Positions 26,889 to 36,379 are shown, numbered from the stretch's first letter. The stretch is DNA of 64,000 nt from Colwellia sp. TT2012 (GCF_001440345.1 NZ_LJYX01000006.1:930001-994000), one strand, 5' to 3'. A program made the numbers and translations. Notes: generated by a model not told the origin, from the sequence alone.

Positions 26889-27245
26889 ATGAAAATAAAT
26901 CTTTCTGGTCATCACGTAGAAGTTAATGATTCAATCAAAGAACATATCGAAGAAAAATTCTCTAAAATAGCGAGCCACTTTCCAACACTAATAGCCTTAG
27001 ATGTAATTATTTCTAAAGAACATCATAAATATCAAGTGGAATTAACGACAAATTATGAAGGTGGCCGTATTTCTACCGCGGGTACAAATGAAGTAATGTA
27101 TCCTGCTATCGCAAATGCAGCCAAAAAGTTAGATGCTGCGCTTAAACATAGAAAAGGCCAGCTTAAAGCCAATTTACACGCAAAACCTGATGCTACTACA
27201 CCTGAAATTGCCCATGAGAAGGTTCAAGAAATGAACTTATCTTAA
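26889..27245 (+). CDS. hpf: Ribosome hibernation promoting factor (HPF/YfiA family)
   Basis: Short HPF-type proteins bind the 30S decoding site in stationary phase and stabilise inactive ribosomes. The 118-residue protein has the HPF/RaiA fold start MKINLSGHHVEVNDSIKEHI. It also has KYQVELTTNYEGGRISTAGT and the basic helix AAKKLDAALKHRKGQLKANL. It is a short-type protein without the dimerisation domain of long HPF. It stands alone here, not beside rpoN and ptsN as in enterobacteria, and is followed by its own terminator. A close paralogue name (raiA) cannot be excluded. Confidence 0.9.
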   Translation: MKINLSGHHVEVNDSIKEHIEEKFSKIASHFPTLIALDVIISKEHHKYQVELTTNYEGGRISTAGTNEVMYPAIANAAKKLDAALKHRKGQLKANLHAKPDATTPEIAHEKVQEMNLS

Positions 27246-27271
27246 GGTTCAGACCCTTTCAAAACCAGAAT

Positions 27272-27303
27272 AGCTGTTGAACTTTGTTCACAGCTTTTTT
27301 TTT
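27272..27303 (+). terminator. Rho-independent terminator after hpf
   Basis: The stem AGCTGT-T-GAAC / GTTC-ACAGCT has one bulged T and a three-base loop. A run of nine T follows directly. It makes hpf a single-gene unit separate from the efflux operon. Confidence 0.85.
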
Positions 27304-27416
27304 GAAAAATTTATAACATATTCATAAGTAGTACAAATAATTACTGTTATGAATACCCGCTGTGTAATAATCAAAGCCATTAATATTAAAAGCATTAACC
27401 CACAAGGAATTTTTTG

Positions 27417-28667
27417 ATGCTAAAACCCTTTTTAAGACAACCCAATAGCTCTTTATTTACCACGAGTAAACTTGCATTGATGGTGTTTTTCTCCCTGACA
27501 TTAAGTGCTTGTGGTAAACCAGAAGTTAAGGTGAAACCACCAGCGCCAGCGGTTTCTGTCTACTCAGTTAAAGCACAAGCCATTGGTGGATATCGTGAGT
27601 TTGTCGCACGAACAGAACCTTTCAAAGAGGCTGCCTTACGTGCCCGTGTTGAAGGGGAGTTAATTGCCCGTCATTTTAGAGAAGGCAGTAATGTCGAACA
27701 GGGTCAAATATTATTACAAATCGACCCTGCCGCATACAAGGCAGCATTATCAGCAGCAAAGGCAGATTTAAGTTCTAGAATATCAGGAGAAGAAAATGCC
27801 AAGCGTAACTTAAAGCGAGCCAATGAACTTATTAGTGATGGTTATATTTCTCAATCTGACTATGACAGGTTAACCACAGAAGAGTCACAAGCTAGATCAG
27901 CGGTTAAAGCTGCAGCAGCGTCACTTGAAAAAGCTGAACTTGATTTGAGCTATACCACAATCAAAGCACCTTTCTCCGGTCGCATAGGTAAAGTAAATTA
28001 CAATATCGGCAATATCGTTGGCCCAACAAGCAACCCCTTGGCAACCTTAATTATAAGTGATCCTATTTATGTCAGCTTCCAAGTTGAAGAAAGCTTTTAC
28101 ATTTCTTACTTGCAAAAAAATCAGGGCGCAAGAACTGGCAACGAAGGTGAATTTGAGCTATCGCTACGTCTGCCAAATAATTCTACCTATCAAGAAAAAG
28201 GTAAGTTCGACTTTGCCGATACTAAAATTTCCCAAGGTATGGGTACCGTTGAACTGAGAACTGTTTTTCCTAATCCTAGAGATATCATCTTACCAGGACT
28301 ATTTGTTACCTTGATTGTTGAAACACGAGATAAAGAGGAAATGGCACTAATTCCACAAGCGGCAGTACAACAAAATCAACAAGGTAAATTTGTCTTAATT
28401 GTTGGTAAAGATAATAGGGTCAAACTACGTCACGTAGTCTTAGGGCGTCGAATTAATGCCATGTGGGTTGTTGAAAAAGGTGTTGCTATTGGTGAGCAAG
28501 TGATAGTTGCAGGTTTACAAAAAGTTCGCCCTGGTGTTGAAGTGAATGGCGTTAAAAAACAGGTTAATCCACTAACAGGCACAATCACAGATTTTAATGA
28601 TAAAGCAACAAATTCTGCCAAAGCTAATGATGTAAATATTAGCCCAAACGCTGCAGTCGATAAGTAA
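27417..28667 (+). CDS. RND efflux periplasmic adaptor lipoprotein (AcrA family)
   Basis: The adaptor subunit of a tripartite drug/solvent efflux pump bridges the RND transporter and an outer-membrane channel. I use ATG at 27417, which has AAGGAA at 27404-27409. A lipoprotein signal ends LTLSAC with Cys32. The mature part has the lipoyl/biotinyl-like halves (RVEGELIARHFREGSNV and TTIKAPFSGRIGKVNYN). A coiled-coil hairpin (about residues 105-180) lies between them, and a beta-barrel region follows (TVELRTVFPNPRDIILPGLF). The 416-residue length is normal. It is 14 bp upstream of the transporter gene. No adjacent TetR or LysR regulator is seen. Confidence 0.93.
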   Translation: MLKPFLRQPNSSLFTTSKLALMVFFSLTLSACGKPEVKVKPPAPAVSVYSVKAQAIGGYREFVARTEPFKEAALRARVEGELIARHFREGSNVEQGQILLQIDPAAYKAALSAAKADLSSRISGEENAKRNLKRANELISDGYISQSDYDRLTTEESQARSAVKAAAASLEKAELDLSYTTIKAPFSGRIGKVNYNIGNIVGPTSNPLATLIISDPIYVSFQVEESFYISYLQKNQGARTGNEGEFELSLRLPNNSTYQEKGKFDFADTKISQGMGTVELRTVFPNPRDIILPGLFVTLIVETRDKEEMALIPQAAVQQNQQGKFVLIVGKDNRVKLRHVVLGRRINAMWVVEKGVAIGEQVIVAGLQKVRPGVEVNGVKKQVNPLTGTITDFNDKATNSAKANDVNISPNAAVDK

Positions 28668-28681
28668 ATAAGGACGATTTT

Positions 28682-31600
28682 ATGATCAGTAAAACTTTTA
28701 TCAATCGCCCTAAATTTGCGTTTGTTATCGCTATTGTTATCACGCTTGCTGGCTTAATTGCCATGAGTGTGTTGCCGGTAAATATGTATCCAGAAATAAC
28801 ACCGCCTCAAGTTCAAATTTCTGCTGTCTATCCCGGAGCCAGTGCGCAAGTGGTGGAAGAATCAGTTATTAGGCCGATTGAAGAACAAATTAATGGTGTA
28901 GAAGATATGATGTATATCGAATCTTCCGCTTCAAATAATGGTAGAGCGGTTATTACGGTATTTTTCAAAGTCGGAACCGATGGTGATATTGCGCAAGTTA
29001 ACGTGCAAAATAGAGTCGCCTTAGCGACCAGCTCTTTACCTGCAGAGGTCACTCGTCAAGGGGTTTCTGTTAAGAAAAAGTCTAGTTCAATGTTGTTAGG
29101 CATCAACTTATTTTCTGAACAAGAAGGTATTGACCAACTCTTTTTAAGTAATTATGCCTCTAACTATTTAATTGAGTCTTTAGGGCGTATTCCAGGTGTT
29201 GCCTCAGCAGAAATTATGGGTGAAATGACCTATAGTATGCGCGTCTGGTTAAACCCAGAACGCATGGCATCTTTAAGTATTACTGTCACTGAAGTGCAGC
29301 AAGCATTACAAGAGCAGAATATGATAGTTGCTGCAGGTAAATTCGGGGCTAGCCCATCGTTACCTAACCAACAATTTGAGTACTCTATTCAAGCCAAGGG
29401 TCGTTTACAAACACCAGAGGAATTTGGCCAAACAATCATTCGAGCCCAACTCAACGGTAACTTTATTCGTTTAAGTGATATAGCTCGTTTGGAATTAGGT
29501 GCACAAGACTACTCAACACAAGCAAGATTAAATGGTAAAGAAACTGCATTTCTTGTTATCTACCAATTACCTGATGCTAATGCCACCAAAGTCGCTTCGT
29601 TAGTAAAAGCTAAAATGAAAGATCTTGCGCAGCGTTTTCCTGATGGCCTAAAGTATGTTATCCCATACGATACCACTAAGTTTATCGACCGCTCCATTGA
29701 AGAAGTGATGATTACGCTATTTCAAGCGATAGCCTTAGTGATATTAGTGGTGTTTTTGTTCTTGCAAAATTGGCGTGCCACCATCATTCCAACCTTAGCA
29801 ATCCCTGTTTCACTAATAGGTACTTTTGCTTTTATGCTGCTGATGGGTTATTCAATTAACACCATTACCTTATTTGGTTTAGTACTTGCTATCGGTATTG
29901 TGGTAGATGATGCTATTATCGTTATCGAAAATGTTGAACGTATTTTAAAAGAAGAGCAGTTGCCGATTAAAGAAGCGGTAAGCAAAGCGATGGAGCAAGT
30001 CTCAGGACCTATTATTGCCACAACCTTAGTACTGCTTGCTGTTTTTGTGCCCGTGGCTTTTATGCCAGGTATTACCGGGGAATTATATAAACAATTCTCA
30101 GTGACTATTTCATTTGCGGTAATCATTTCTTCAATTAATGCCTTAACCTTAAGCCCAGCACTTTGTGTCGTATTATTAAGCGCTGAAAAAATGAAACCTA
30201 TTCGCTGGTTAATACCCTTCGAACGTCTTATTACTAAGGTAACGGGCGGCTATACCAAAACCGTTGCTTTTATGCTTAAACGTCTTACCCGAGTAGGTCT
30301 TTTTGTCGGCTTATTATTTATTGGTGCAGGTTGGTTAACAACAGCAGTACCAACAGCATTTTTACCTGCGGAAGACCAAGGCTACCTTTTTGTTGATGTA
30401 CAGCTACCAGATGCCGCGTCAAGTAATCGTACTCAGGCGGTATTAGATAAGATCACCCCCATCATTTTAAACGACGCAGCCGTTGAAGATATTATTACCG
30501 TGTCAGGATTCTCACTAATTGGCGGTGCTGGTTCAAATAATGGTCTAGCGATTATCCTCCTGAAAGACTGGGACGAGCGTACCGCGCCTGAATTAGGACT
30601 AAAGCAGCTAATTCCACGCTTAATGGGGCAACTATGGACTATGCCTGATGCGCAAATCATGGTGTTTAATCCGCCGCCTATTCCAGGCCTTGGTAATAGT
30701 TCAGGCTTCGATTTTAAATTACAAGACAGCGAAGGTCGAGATCCAGCCGAGTTAGCGCAAGTGATGAACGGTCTCATCTATGAGGCTAATCAAAGGCCTG
30801 AATTAACACGGGTATTTAGTACCTTTAGAGCCAATGTACCGCAGTATTTTTTAGAAGTAGACCGTAATAAAGCCAAAGCACAAGGTGTCGCCTTATCTGA
30901 TATTTTCGCTACTTTACAAGCGCAATTAGGTTCTCTATATATTAATGACTTTAGTCAATTTGGCCGAACCTATCGGGTCATTATACAAGCGGAAAGTAAG
31001 TATCGAAAAGACCCTACCGATTTGCGTTATTACTTTGTCCGTAATAAAGATAATGAGATGGTGCCATTAACCACCTTGGCCACCATTAAGCCCATTTTAG
31101 GGCCGACAACCATCAATCACTTTAACTTGTATCGTAGTGCTAGTATTACAGGTAATGCTACTCCGGGTTATTCGTCAGGACAGGCTATTGATGTCATGGA
31201 AGAACTAGCGAGTAAATTACCGCAAGGATATATTTACGAATGGTCGGGACAGTCTAAACAAGAGTTAGAAGCAGGTAACTTAGCGCCTATCTTATTTGGT
31301 TTAGCTATTCTATTTGTTTACCTATTCTTAGTGGCTCAGTATGAAAGTTGGACTATTCCCTTTTCGGTCTTAGCGGCCGTACCTTTAGCGCTATTTGGCT
31401 CAATGTTGGCACTTTATACGGTTGGTATGGCAAATAATATCTACGCGCAAGTTGGCTTGGTATTATTGATAGGCATGTCGACTAAAACCGCCATTTTGAT
31501 CGTTGAGTTCGCCATAGAGCAAAGAGCGGCAGGAGAGACCATCATGAATGCAGCGCTTAATGCAGCACGAATGCGTTTTCGTGCGGTATTGATGACGGCT

Positions 31601-31795
31601 TTTTCCTTTATTCTCGGTGTGTTACCCCTAGTATTTGCTACAGGTGCTGGTGCAGGTAGCCGAGTTTCTTTAGGTATCACTGTACTTTCAGGTATGATCG
31701 CAGCGACACTGTTTGGTACTTTACTGGTACCTTATTTCTATTTAGTGATTCAGCGTATGCGAGAAAAAATTAAAGGAAACCCAGATGTTAGCTAA
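28682..31795 (+). CDS. RND multidrug efflux transporter (HAE-1/AcrB family)
   Basis: This is the proton-driven inner-membrane pump of the tripartite system. The 1037-residue protein has the twelve-helix RND architecture with two large periplasmic loops. The N-terminal ISKTFINRPKFAFVIAI is followed by NVQNRVALATSSLP. The proton-relay helix GIVVDDAIIVIENVERI carries the Asp pair. The second half repeats the pattern, with VGLVLLIGMSTKTAILIVEFA. It matches the hydrophobe/amphiphile class, not the heavy-metal class. Substrates cannot be inferred. No TolC-type gene follows, so the pump probably shares an unlinked channel. It ends at a strong bidirectional terminator. Confidence 0.95.
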   Translation: MISKTFINRPKFAFVIAIVITLAGLIAMSVLPVNMYPEITPPQVQISAVYPGASAQVVEESVIRPIEEQINGVEDMMYIESSASNNGRAVITVFFKVGTDGDIAQVNVQNRVALATSSLPAEVTRQGVSVKKKSSSMLLGINLFSEQEGIDQLFLSNYASNYLIESLGRIPGVASAEIMGEMTYSMRVWLNPERMASLSITVTEVQQALQEQNMIVAAGKFGASPSLPNQQFEYSIQAKGRLQTPEEFGQTIIRAQLNGNFIRLSDIARLELGAQDYSTQARLNGKETAFLVIYQLPDANATKVASLVKAKMKDLAQRFPDGLKYVIPYDTTKFIDRSIEEVMITLFQAIALVILVVFLFLQNWRATIIPTLAIPVSLIGTFAFMLLMGYSINTITLFGLVLAIGIVVDDAIIVIENVERILKEEQLPIKEAVSKAMEQVSGPIIATTLVLLAVFVPVAFMPGITGELYKQFSVTISFAVIISSINALTLSPALCVVLLSAEKMKPIRWLIPFERLITKVTGGYTKTVAFMLKRLTRVGLFVGLLFIGAGWLTTAVPTAFLPAEDQGYLFVDVQLPDAASSNRTQAVLDKITPIILNDAAVEDIITVSGFSLIGGAGSNNGLAIILLKDWDERTAPELGLKQLIPRLMGQLWTMPDAQIMVFNPPPIPGLGNSSGFDFKLQDSEGRDPAELAQVMNGLIYEANQRPELTRVFSTFRANVPQYFLEVDRNKAKAQGVALSDIFATLQAQLGSLYINDFSQFGRTYRVIIQAESKYRKDPTDLRYYFVRNKDNEMVPLTTLATIKPILGPTTINHFNLYRSASITGNATPGYSSGQAIDVMEELASKLPQGYIYEWSGQSKQELEAGNLAPILFGLAILFVYLFLVAQYESWTIPFSVLAAVPLALFGSMLALYTVGMANNIYAQVGLVLLIGMSTKTAILIVEFAIEQRAAGETIMNAALNAARMRFRAVLMTAFSFILGVLPLVFATGAGAGSRVSLGITVLSGMIAATLFGTLLVPYFYLVIQRMREKIKGNPDVS

Positions 31796-31818
31796 AGGTT
31801 TTACCACCGCCTAGCATC

Positions 31819-31861
31819 AAAAAAGGGCACATACTATATATTAATAGTATGTGCCCTTTTT
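31819..31861. terminator. Bidirectional terminator between efflux operon and DUF2986 gene
   Basis: A nearly perfect hairpin has the stem AAAAGGGCACATACTA pairing with TAGTATGTGCCCTTTT around an AT-rich loop. It is flanked by an A-run on the left and a T-run on the right, so it can terminate transcription from both the RND gene (+) and the convergent small gene (-). Confidence 0.9.
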
Positions 31862-31959
31862 ATTTGATTGCTAAAAGTCTCACTCTAAATGCTAAAGCAA
31901 CTAACTAGCAATATTGATAACCGTTTAGCATATATTCAGCATGAATTTAGCCGTAGACG

Positions 31960-32109
31960 CTACTCGGACTCTTGTGTAGTCTCTGCTTCATCAAGTTTAG
32001 CTCTATCGGCTTTTGATACATACTTAGGTTTATTAGGGGTATGTAGCTTGGCATTCATTTTTTTAACCTTCTTTTTCAAAATATTATTCATCTTCTTTTT
32101 TCTATTCAT
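31960..32109 (-). CDS. Small basic DUF2986-family protein
   Basis: Function is unknown. Reading the minus strand from ATG at 32109 gives a 49-residue, very basic protein. It begins MNRKKKMNNILKKKVKKMN, continues AKLHTPNKPKYVSKADRAKL and ends DEAETTQESE. This matches the short DUF2986 proteins found widely in Alteromonadales and Vibrionales. The plus-strand frame over the same bases encodes an implausible Phe/Leu-rich product and is its shadow. The strong convergent terminator 100 bp beyond the stop supports a real minus-strand transcript. The high Lys content suggests nucleic acid or ribosome association, but that is a guess. Confidence 0.8.
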   Translation of the reverse strand: MNRKKKMNNILKKKVKKMNAKLHTPNKPKYVSKADRAKLDEAETTQESE

Positions 32110-32169
32110 TTTCTTATCTCTACATAAAAACTAAAAATTATCTTGTATTTTGCTACTAATTATTGGGCA

Positions 32170-32595
32170 CTAAAAAATAATGACCACAAGCATTAAAGGA
32201 AAATAGGGGTATAACACCGTTGGTTTTAATGAATTACTAACATACTGGCTAATAAGTGCCTTGCTAGTTGGACGATTTATTTGCCACTGTTTGTACATTA
32301 AATAAGGTTGCATTGACTCAGAAGTCTGTTCAGCCTCATTTAGCGCTAATTTATCTTCTATCAGCATTATCGCATTTGCAGTACGACACTGGAAGGTTTT
32401 CCAAATACCTTCTTGTAGCCAAAGCACAGCGATTAGTAGTAAGGCAACAAGCGCGGTCAATGAAAAGGTGAAGGACAACAAGGTGATCGCGGTGGCAACC
32501 AGCTTGATAATTAAGGCATAATTTTCATAACATTCATGATTGTTATGCAAGGTTTGCCATTGCTGGAGTAATAACTGTTTTGAAACTGTCGTCAT
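32170..32595 (-). CDS. Small membrane protein of unknown function
   Basis: I do not recognise the family. From ATG at 32595 (MTTVSKQLLLQQWQ) the product has 141 residues. Two adjacent hydrophobic segments lie at about residues 29-62 (VATAITLLSFTFSLTALVALL), and a hydrophobic stretch lies at the C-terminus (YFPLMLVVIIF). An upstream in-frame TTG at 32622 would add nine residues; neither start has a clear ribosome binding site. It lies divergently from dbpA and 60 bp upstream of the DUF2986 gene on the same strand, so the two may be cotranscribed. It could be a lineage-specific envelope protein. Confidence 0.6.
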   Translation of the reverse strand: MTTVSKQLLLQQWQTLHNNHECYENYALIIKLVATAITLLSFTFSLTALVALLLIAVLWLQEGIWKTFQCRTANAIMLIEDKLALNEAEQTSESMQPYLMYKQWQINRPTSKALISQYVSNSLKPTVLYPYFPLMLVVIIF

Positions 32596-32756
32596 AGGGC
32601 TGAATATACTGGGGTTGAGCAAAAATTACTGTTATTATGCGCGCATTACCTTGCTCTTGAAAGTTTTCTTATTTATGTAATGAAAGCTTTCTTATCTTTT
32701 AGCCTAGCGCTTAGCTAGGCCATATAGCCAATTACTATCATTCAGAGGCGTTTATT

Positions 32757-34163
32757 TTGAGTACTAATTCAACTACTTCATCGTTAGCTTTTACTTCGTT
32801 AAGCTTAAAAGAGGATTTAGTTAAAAACTTATCGTCCCTTGGCTATGAGAAAATGACACCCATTCAAGCGAAAACATTACCTGAATTGCTTAAGGGAAAA
32901 GATGTTATTGGCGAAGCAAAAACCGGCTCAGGTAAAACCGCAGCTTTTGGTTTAGCATTACTTAACAAATTAGATGTTAAAAAATTTCGCATTCAATCAA
33001 TGGTAATTTGTCCAACCCGTGAACTGGCTGACCAAGTGGCGAAAGAGTTGAGAAAGCTAGCACGTGGTATTCATAATATTAAAATATTGACACTTTGTGG
33101 TGGCACACCCTTTGGTCCACAAATTGGTTCTTTAGAGCATGGTGCCCATGTTATTGTTGGTACCCCGGGTCGCCTTGAAGAACACGTTATAAAAGGCACC
33201 TTACAATTAGAACATTTAAACTTGTTAGTGCTAGATGAAGCTGACCGTATGTTAGAAATGGGCTTTCAAGCGGCACTTGATAATATTATTGGTCGTACAC
33301 CACTTGACCGTCAAACGTTACTTTTTAGTGCCACTTTTCCTGAGCAAATCATGTCCATTAGTGAAAGTATTATGACAGATCCTGTGATGGTGAAAATCGG
33401 TGCTAGTGAAGACCAATCAACTATCAGTCAAAAGTTCTTTAAAGTAACTGATGATGACAGTCGCCTAGATGCGTTACGTTTATTGTTACTGGACAAGCAA
33501 GTTGAATCGACTGCTATTTTTTGTAATACCAAAAAAGAAACCAAGCAAGTTGCTGACGCCTTACATTTTGATGGCTTTAGCGTGTTAGCTTTACATGGCG
33601 ATTTAGAGCAGCGTGATAGGGATCAAACCTTATTACGCTTTGCCAACAAAAGTGCTTCAATTCTTGTCGCTACTGATGTTGCTGCACGTGGCTTGGATAT
33701 TGATAGTTTAGATTTAGTGATTAACTATCATATTGCCCGCGATAGTGAAGTACATGTACACAGAATTGGTCGAACAGGACGTGCCGGCAGTAAAGGTTTA
33801 GCTTATTCACTCTTTAGTGACAAAGAAAGTTATAAAGTTGGTTTACTCGAAGACTACCTTGACGCCGTGATCACCCCTGAGCCATTACCATCATCAGCTG
33901 TACTTGGTTATGAACGTCCACAAGCTAAAATGGCAACCATTCAAATTGATGGCGGTAAAAAGCAAAAAGTTAGAGCTGGAGATATTTTAGGTGCACTTAC
34001 TGGTGATAATGGCATTAAAGGCTCAGAAGTGGGCAAAATTTCGGTACTTGATAACAAAGCCTATGTAGCTGTTACTAAAGGCGCGTTAAATTTAGCGTTG
34101 AGAAAGATAACTAAAGGGAAAATGAAAGGGCGTACCTTCAATGCCCGTCACTTAACTTTTTAA
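32757..34163 (+). CDS. dbpA: ATP-dependent RNA helicase DbpA
   Basis: DbpA is a DEAD-box helicase that remodels 23S rRNA during large-subunit assembly. Translation starts at TTG with AGAGG upstream. The 468-residue protein has the Q motif (GYEKMTPIQAKTLP), AKTGSGKT, PTRELADQ, the DEAD box, SAT and HRIGRTGRAG. The C-terminal RNA-binding domain has GGKKQKVRAGDILGALTGD, ending RTFNARHLTF. That C-terminal domain, which binds hairpin 92 of 23S rRNA, distinguishes DbpA from RhlE and SrmB. Such helicases are often cold-relevant, in keeping with a cold-adapted lineage (inference). Confidence 0.95.
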   Translation: MSTNSTTSSLAFTSLSLKEDLVKNLSSLGYEKMTPIQAKTLPELLKGKDVIGEAKTGSGKTAAFGLALLNKLDVKKFRIQSMVICPTRELADQVAKELRKLARGIHNIKILTLCGGTPFGPQIGSLEHGAHVIVGTPGRLEEHVIKGTLQLEHLNLLVLDEADRMLEMGFQAALDNIIGRTPLDRQTLLFSATFPEQIMSISESIMTDPVMVKIGASEDQSTISQKFFKVTDDDSRLDALRLLLLDKQVESTAIFCNTKKETKQVADALHFDGFSVLALHGDLEQRDRDQTLLRFANKSASILVATDVAARGLDIDSLDLVINYHIARDSEVHVHRIGRTGRAGSKGLAYSLFSDKESYKVGLLEDYLDAVITPEPLPSSAVLGYERPQAKMATIQIDGGKKQKVRAGDILGALTGDNGIKGSEVGKISVLDNKAYVAVTKGALNLALRKITKGKMKGRTFNARHLTF

Positions 34164-34204
34164 TAAGCTAACGTCTAAATTAAAAGCCAGATGAAAAAAG
34201 TTAA

Positions 34205-35314
34205 ATGAAAAAAGCCTACCAAGAGCTGCTTGTCAACAAGCAGCTTTATTTTGATGCCGCTCAAACACAAGCCGTTGATGCTTTAGTTTTACTATCTCAG
34301 CAGCTGATTGAGCGACAGCAATCCCCAAAAAAGTTAAAAAAACCCATTGCAGGCTTATATTTTCATGGCCGAGTAGGTCGCGGTAAAACCATGCTGATGG
34401 ATTTATTTTATCAGCAATTACCCATAACAAAGAAGAAGCGCATCCATTTCCATCACTTTATGGAAAGTGTCCATCAGCAACTCGCCCAGTTAACCGGGCA
34501 GTCAGAGCCTCTTAGCCATATTGCCAAAGCATGGGCAAAAAATATTGACCTACTATGCTTCGATGAGTTTTTTGTCAGCGATATTGCTGATGCTATGCTA
34601 CTTAGTGGTTTGTTTTCCGAACTATTTACTCAAGGTGTCACGCTTGTTGCGACCTCTAATTGTCAACCGGAGCAGTTGTATCGTAATGGCTTACAAAGAG
34701 AGCGCTTCTTACCCACTATTGCCTTGCTCAAGCAATATTGTCAGGTTATCTCTATTGATGGCGAAGTGGATCATAGACGAAGTAACCTTGCTAAAAACGC
34801 CATTTATGCTAATTATTTTTTATTAGCTAACCAAGGTGATAAAAAATTAAATGCCCGCTATAAAAGTGTAACAAAGGGTGAGCCGTTAGTTGCTGGCGAA
34901 ATAGAGATTAATCACCGACCGCTGAGTTATTTAGCTCAAAGTGATCAGGTTATTTTTTTCGACTTTTTTGCTCTGTGTTCAGGTCCACGTAGTCAGCGAG
35001 ACTATATGGCGCTAGCGCAAGACTTCTCCACGGTATTTATTGCCAATGTACCACAATTTTCAGGTAAATTAGTACCCGCGGTGTTTTCAGGCGTTGAAGA
35101 TAATTATCAACGAAGTGGTGTTTTAATGGGCGATTTACAGCAACTTGATGACGAAGCGCGAAGATTTATTGCCCTTGTTGATGAGTTCTACGATCAAAAT
35201 GTCAACTTAATCGTTAGTGCTGCAGTTGATATCTTTGACCTTTATCAGGGGCAGCAACTTGCCTTTGAATTTCAGCGCTGTCAGTCTCGATTAATGGAAA
35301 TGCAAAACGGCTGA
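34205..35314 (+). CDS. zapE: Cell division ATPase ZapE (AFG1 family)
   Basis: ZapE is an AFG1-like P-loop ATPase that acts at the Z-ring late in division, notably under stress. The 369-residue protein has Walker A GRVGRGKTML near residue 60, and RIHFHHFMESVH. Walker B is LLCFDEFFVSDIADAMLL, followed by the sensor segment VTLVATSNCQPEQLYRNGLQ. The C-terminal half has FFDFFALCSGPRSQRDYMAL. It follows dbpA by 41 bp on the same strand. In many Gammaproteobacteria zapE is next to rplM-rpsI; that link is absent here. Confidence 0.93.
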   Translation: MKKAYQELLVNKQLYFDAAQTQAVDALVLLSQQLIERQQSPKKLKKPIAGLYFHGRVGRGKTMLMDLFYQQLPITKKKRIHFHHFMESVHQQLAQLTGQSEPLSHIAKAWAKNIDLLCFDEFFVSDIADAMLLSGLFSELFTQGVTLVATSNCQPEQLYRNGLQRERFLPTIALLKQYCQVISIDGEVDHRRSNLAKNAIYANYFLLANQGDKKLNARYKSVTKGEPLVAGEIEINHRPLSYLAQSDQVIFFDFFALCSGPRSQRDYMALAQDFSTVFIANVPQFSGKLVPAVFSGVEDNYQRSGVLMGDLQQLDDEARRFIALVDEFYDQNVNLIVSAAVDIFDLYQGQQLAFEFQRCQSRLMEMQNG

Positions 35315-35539
35315 CAATTTTCTATTAAAACTAAAAGCTAAAAAACTAATAACTGGTCAACTTGACTAATTAGTTTACATTTTATTAGTCTCCTTATATT
35401 GATTTTTCTTCATCCGTTTGATATTTATATAAAAATAAACTTGGCACTATGCTTGTAAAGCCCTACAGGTAATTGTAATCAATAGACTCGCTCAACGGGT
35501 ACTAACCCCCGCTGACTTTAATTTCATAAGGATAGAAAC

Positions 35540-36379
35540 ATGACTTACTTTCATCGCACCTTACTAGCAAGTGCACTCACGGTCTCACTGGCATCATCAA
35601 CGATATATGCCCACCAATCATGTGATGTTGATTTATCGGCCAGCTTCACTATCAACCCTAACGCCATTGAGTTTTTACATGATGAAGGCGAAAATGATGG
35701 TAAAAAGCGTAGTTTATATAAAATTATCGAGGGTGAAAAACTTATCATTGATAAGCAAAGTATTGTGCTAACCGAAACTCAGCAAGCATTGCTGCAAAAG
35801 TATGATGAAAAAATTCGCCAGCTAGTCCCGCAAGTTAAAAGTGTTGCCATTGAAGGTGTTGATTTGGCGGTTGAAGGGGTTAATCTTGCTTTTAATGCGC
35901 TATTGGGTGAAGGTAACAGCGTCGCCGCTGATTTGACCCAAGAGTTAACCAAAATTCGAGCTCAAATTGTCGCCAACCTATCCATTGAAGATGGCATTTC
36001 TGTCGGTGTTGATGGTTTAGCCAGCGAAGAGTTACTGGGTAAAGATTTTGAACAACGTATTGAGTCGGTAGTGGAAAAAGCAGTGTTAAACTCTATGGGC
36101 AGCATCTTAATTGCCATGGGCCAGCGCATGGTAGCAGCAGATGGTGAGCAGCAAAGTTTTGTAACACGATTGGAGAATTTTTCCGATACCATAGAGCAAG
36201 AGATGACAGCTAGGGTTGCTAAAATTGAACAAAAGGCCCTGGCACTTTGTCTCAGTATTGCTGAAGTGGATGCGCTAGAAGAGCAACTGAAAGATGAAAT
36301 TAAGCTGCTTGCTCATATCAATGTTTTTACCGTGACAGTTGCCCATGATAAAGATGAGCATCATGCGAGTGCAAAGTAG
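35540..36379 (+). CDS. DUF2884 (YggN-like) periplasmic protein
   Basis: Function is unknown. The 279-residue protein has a clear signal peptide (residues 1-24, ending IYAHQ) and an N-terminal segment QSCDVDLSASFTINPNAIEF. A mostly helical body follows, with a repeated VDLAVEGVNLAFNAL-like stretch and an acidic C-terminus. This resembles the DUF2884/YggN family of secreted proteins in Gammaproteobacteria. An AAGGA site precedes the ATG. It stands alone between zapE and the DTW-domain gene with gaps of 225 and 158 bp. Confidence 0.75.
   Translation: MTYFHRTLLASALTVSLASSTIYAHQSCDVDLSASFTINPNAIEFLHDEGENDGKKRSLYKIIEGEKLIIDKQSIVLTETQQALLQKYDEKIRQLVPQVKSVAIEGVDLAVEGVNLAFNALLGEGNSVAADLTQELTKIRAQIVANLSIEDGISVGVDGLASEELLGKDFEQRIESVVEKAVLNSMGSILIAMGQRMVAADGEQQSFVTRLENFSDTIEQEMTARVAKIEQKALALCLSIAEVDALEEQLKDEIKLLAHINVFTVTVAHDKDEHHASAK

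Noticed and set aside
31889..32134. 81-codon plus-strand frame with a Phe-rich hydrophobic end
   Set aside because: Its composition is the reverse complement of a Lys-rich coding sequence. The minus strand encodes a recognisable DUF2986 protein, and no ribosome binding site precedes the plus-strand ATG.
34521..34826. 101-codon alternative plus-strand frame inside zapE
   Set aside because: It overlaps the conserved Walker B region of zapE in another frame and has no domain features.
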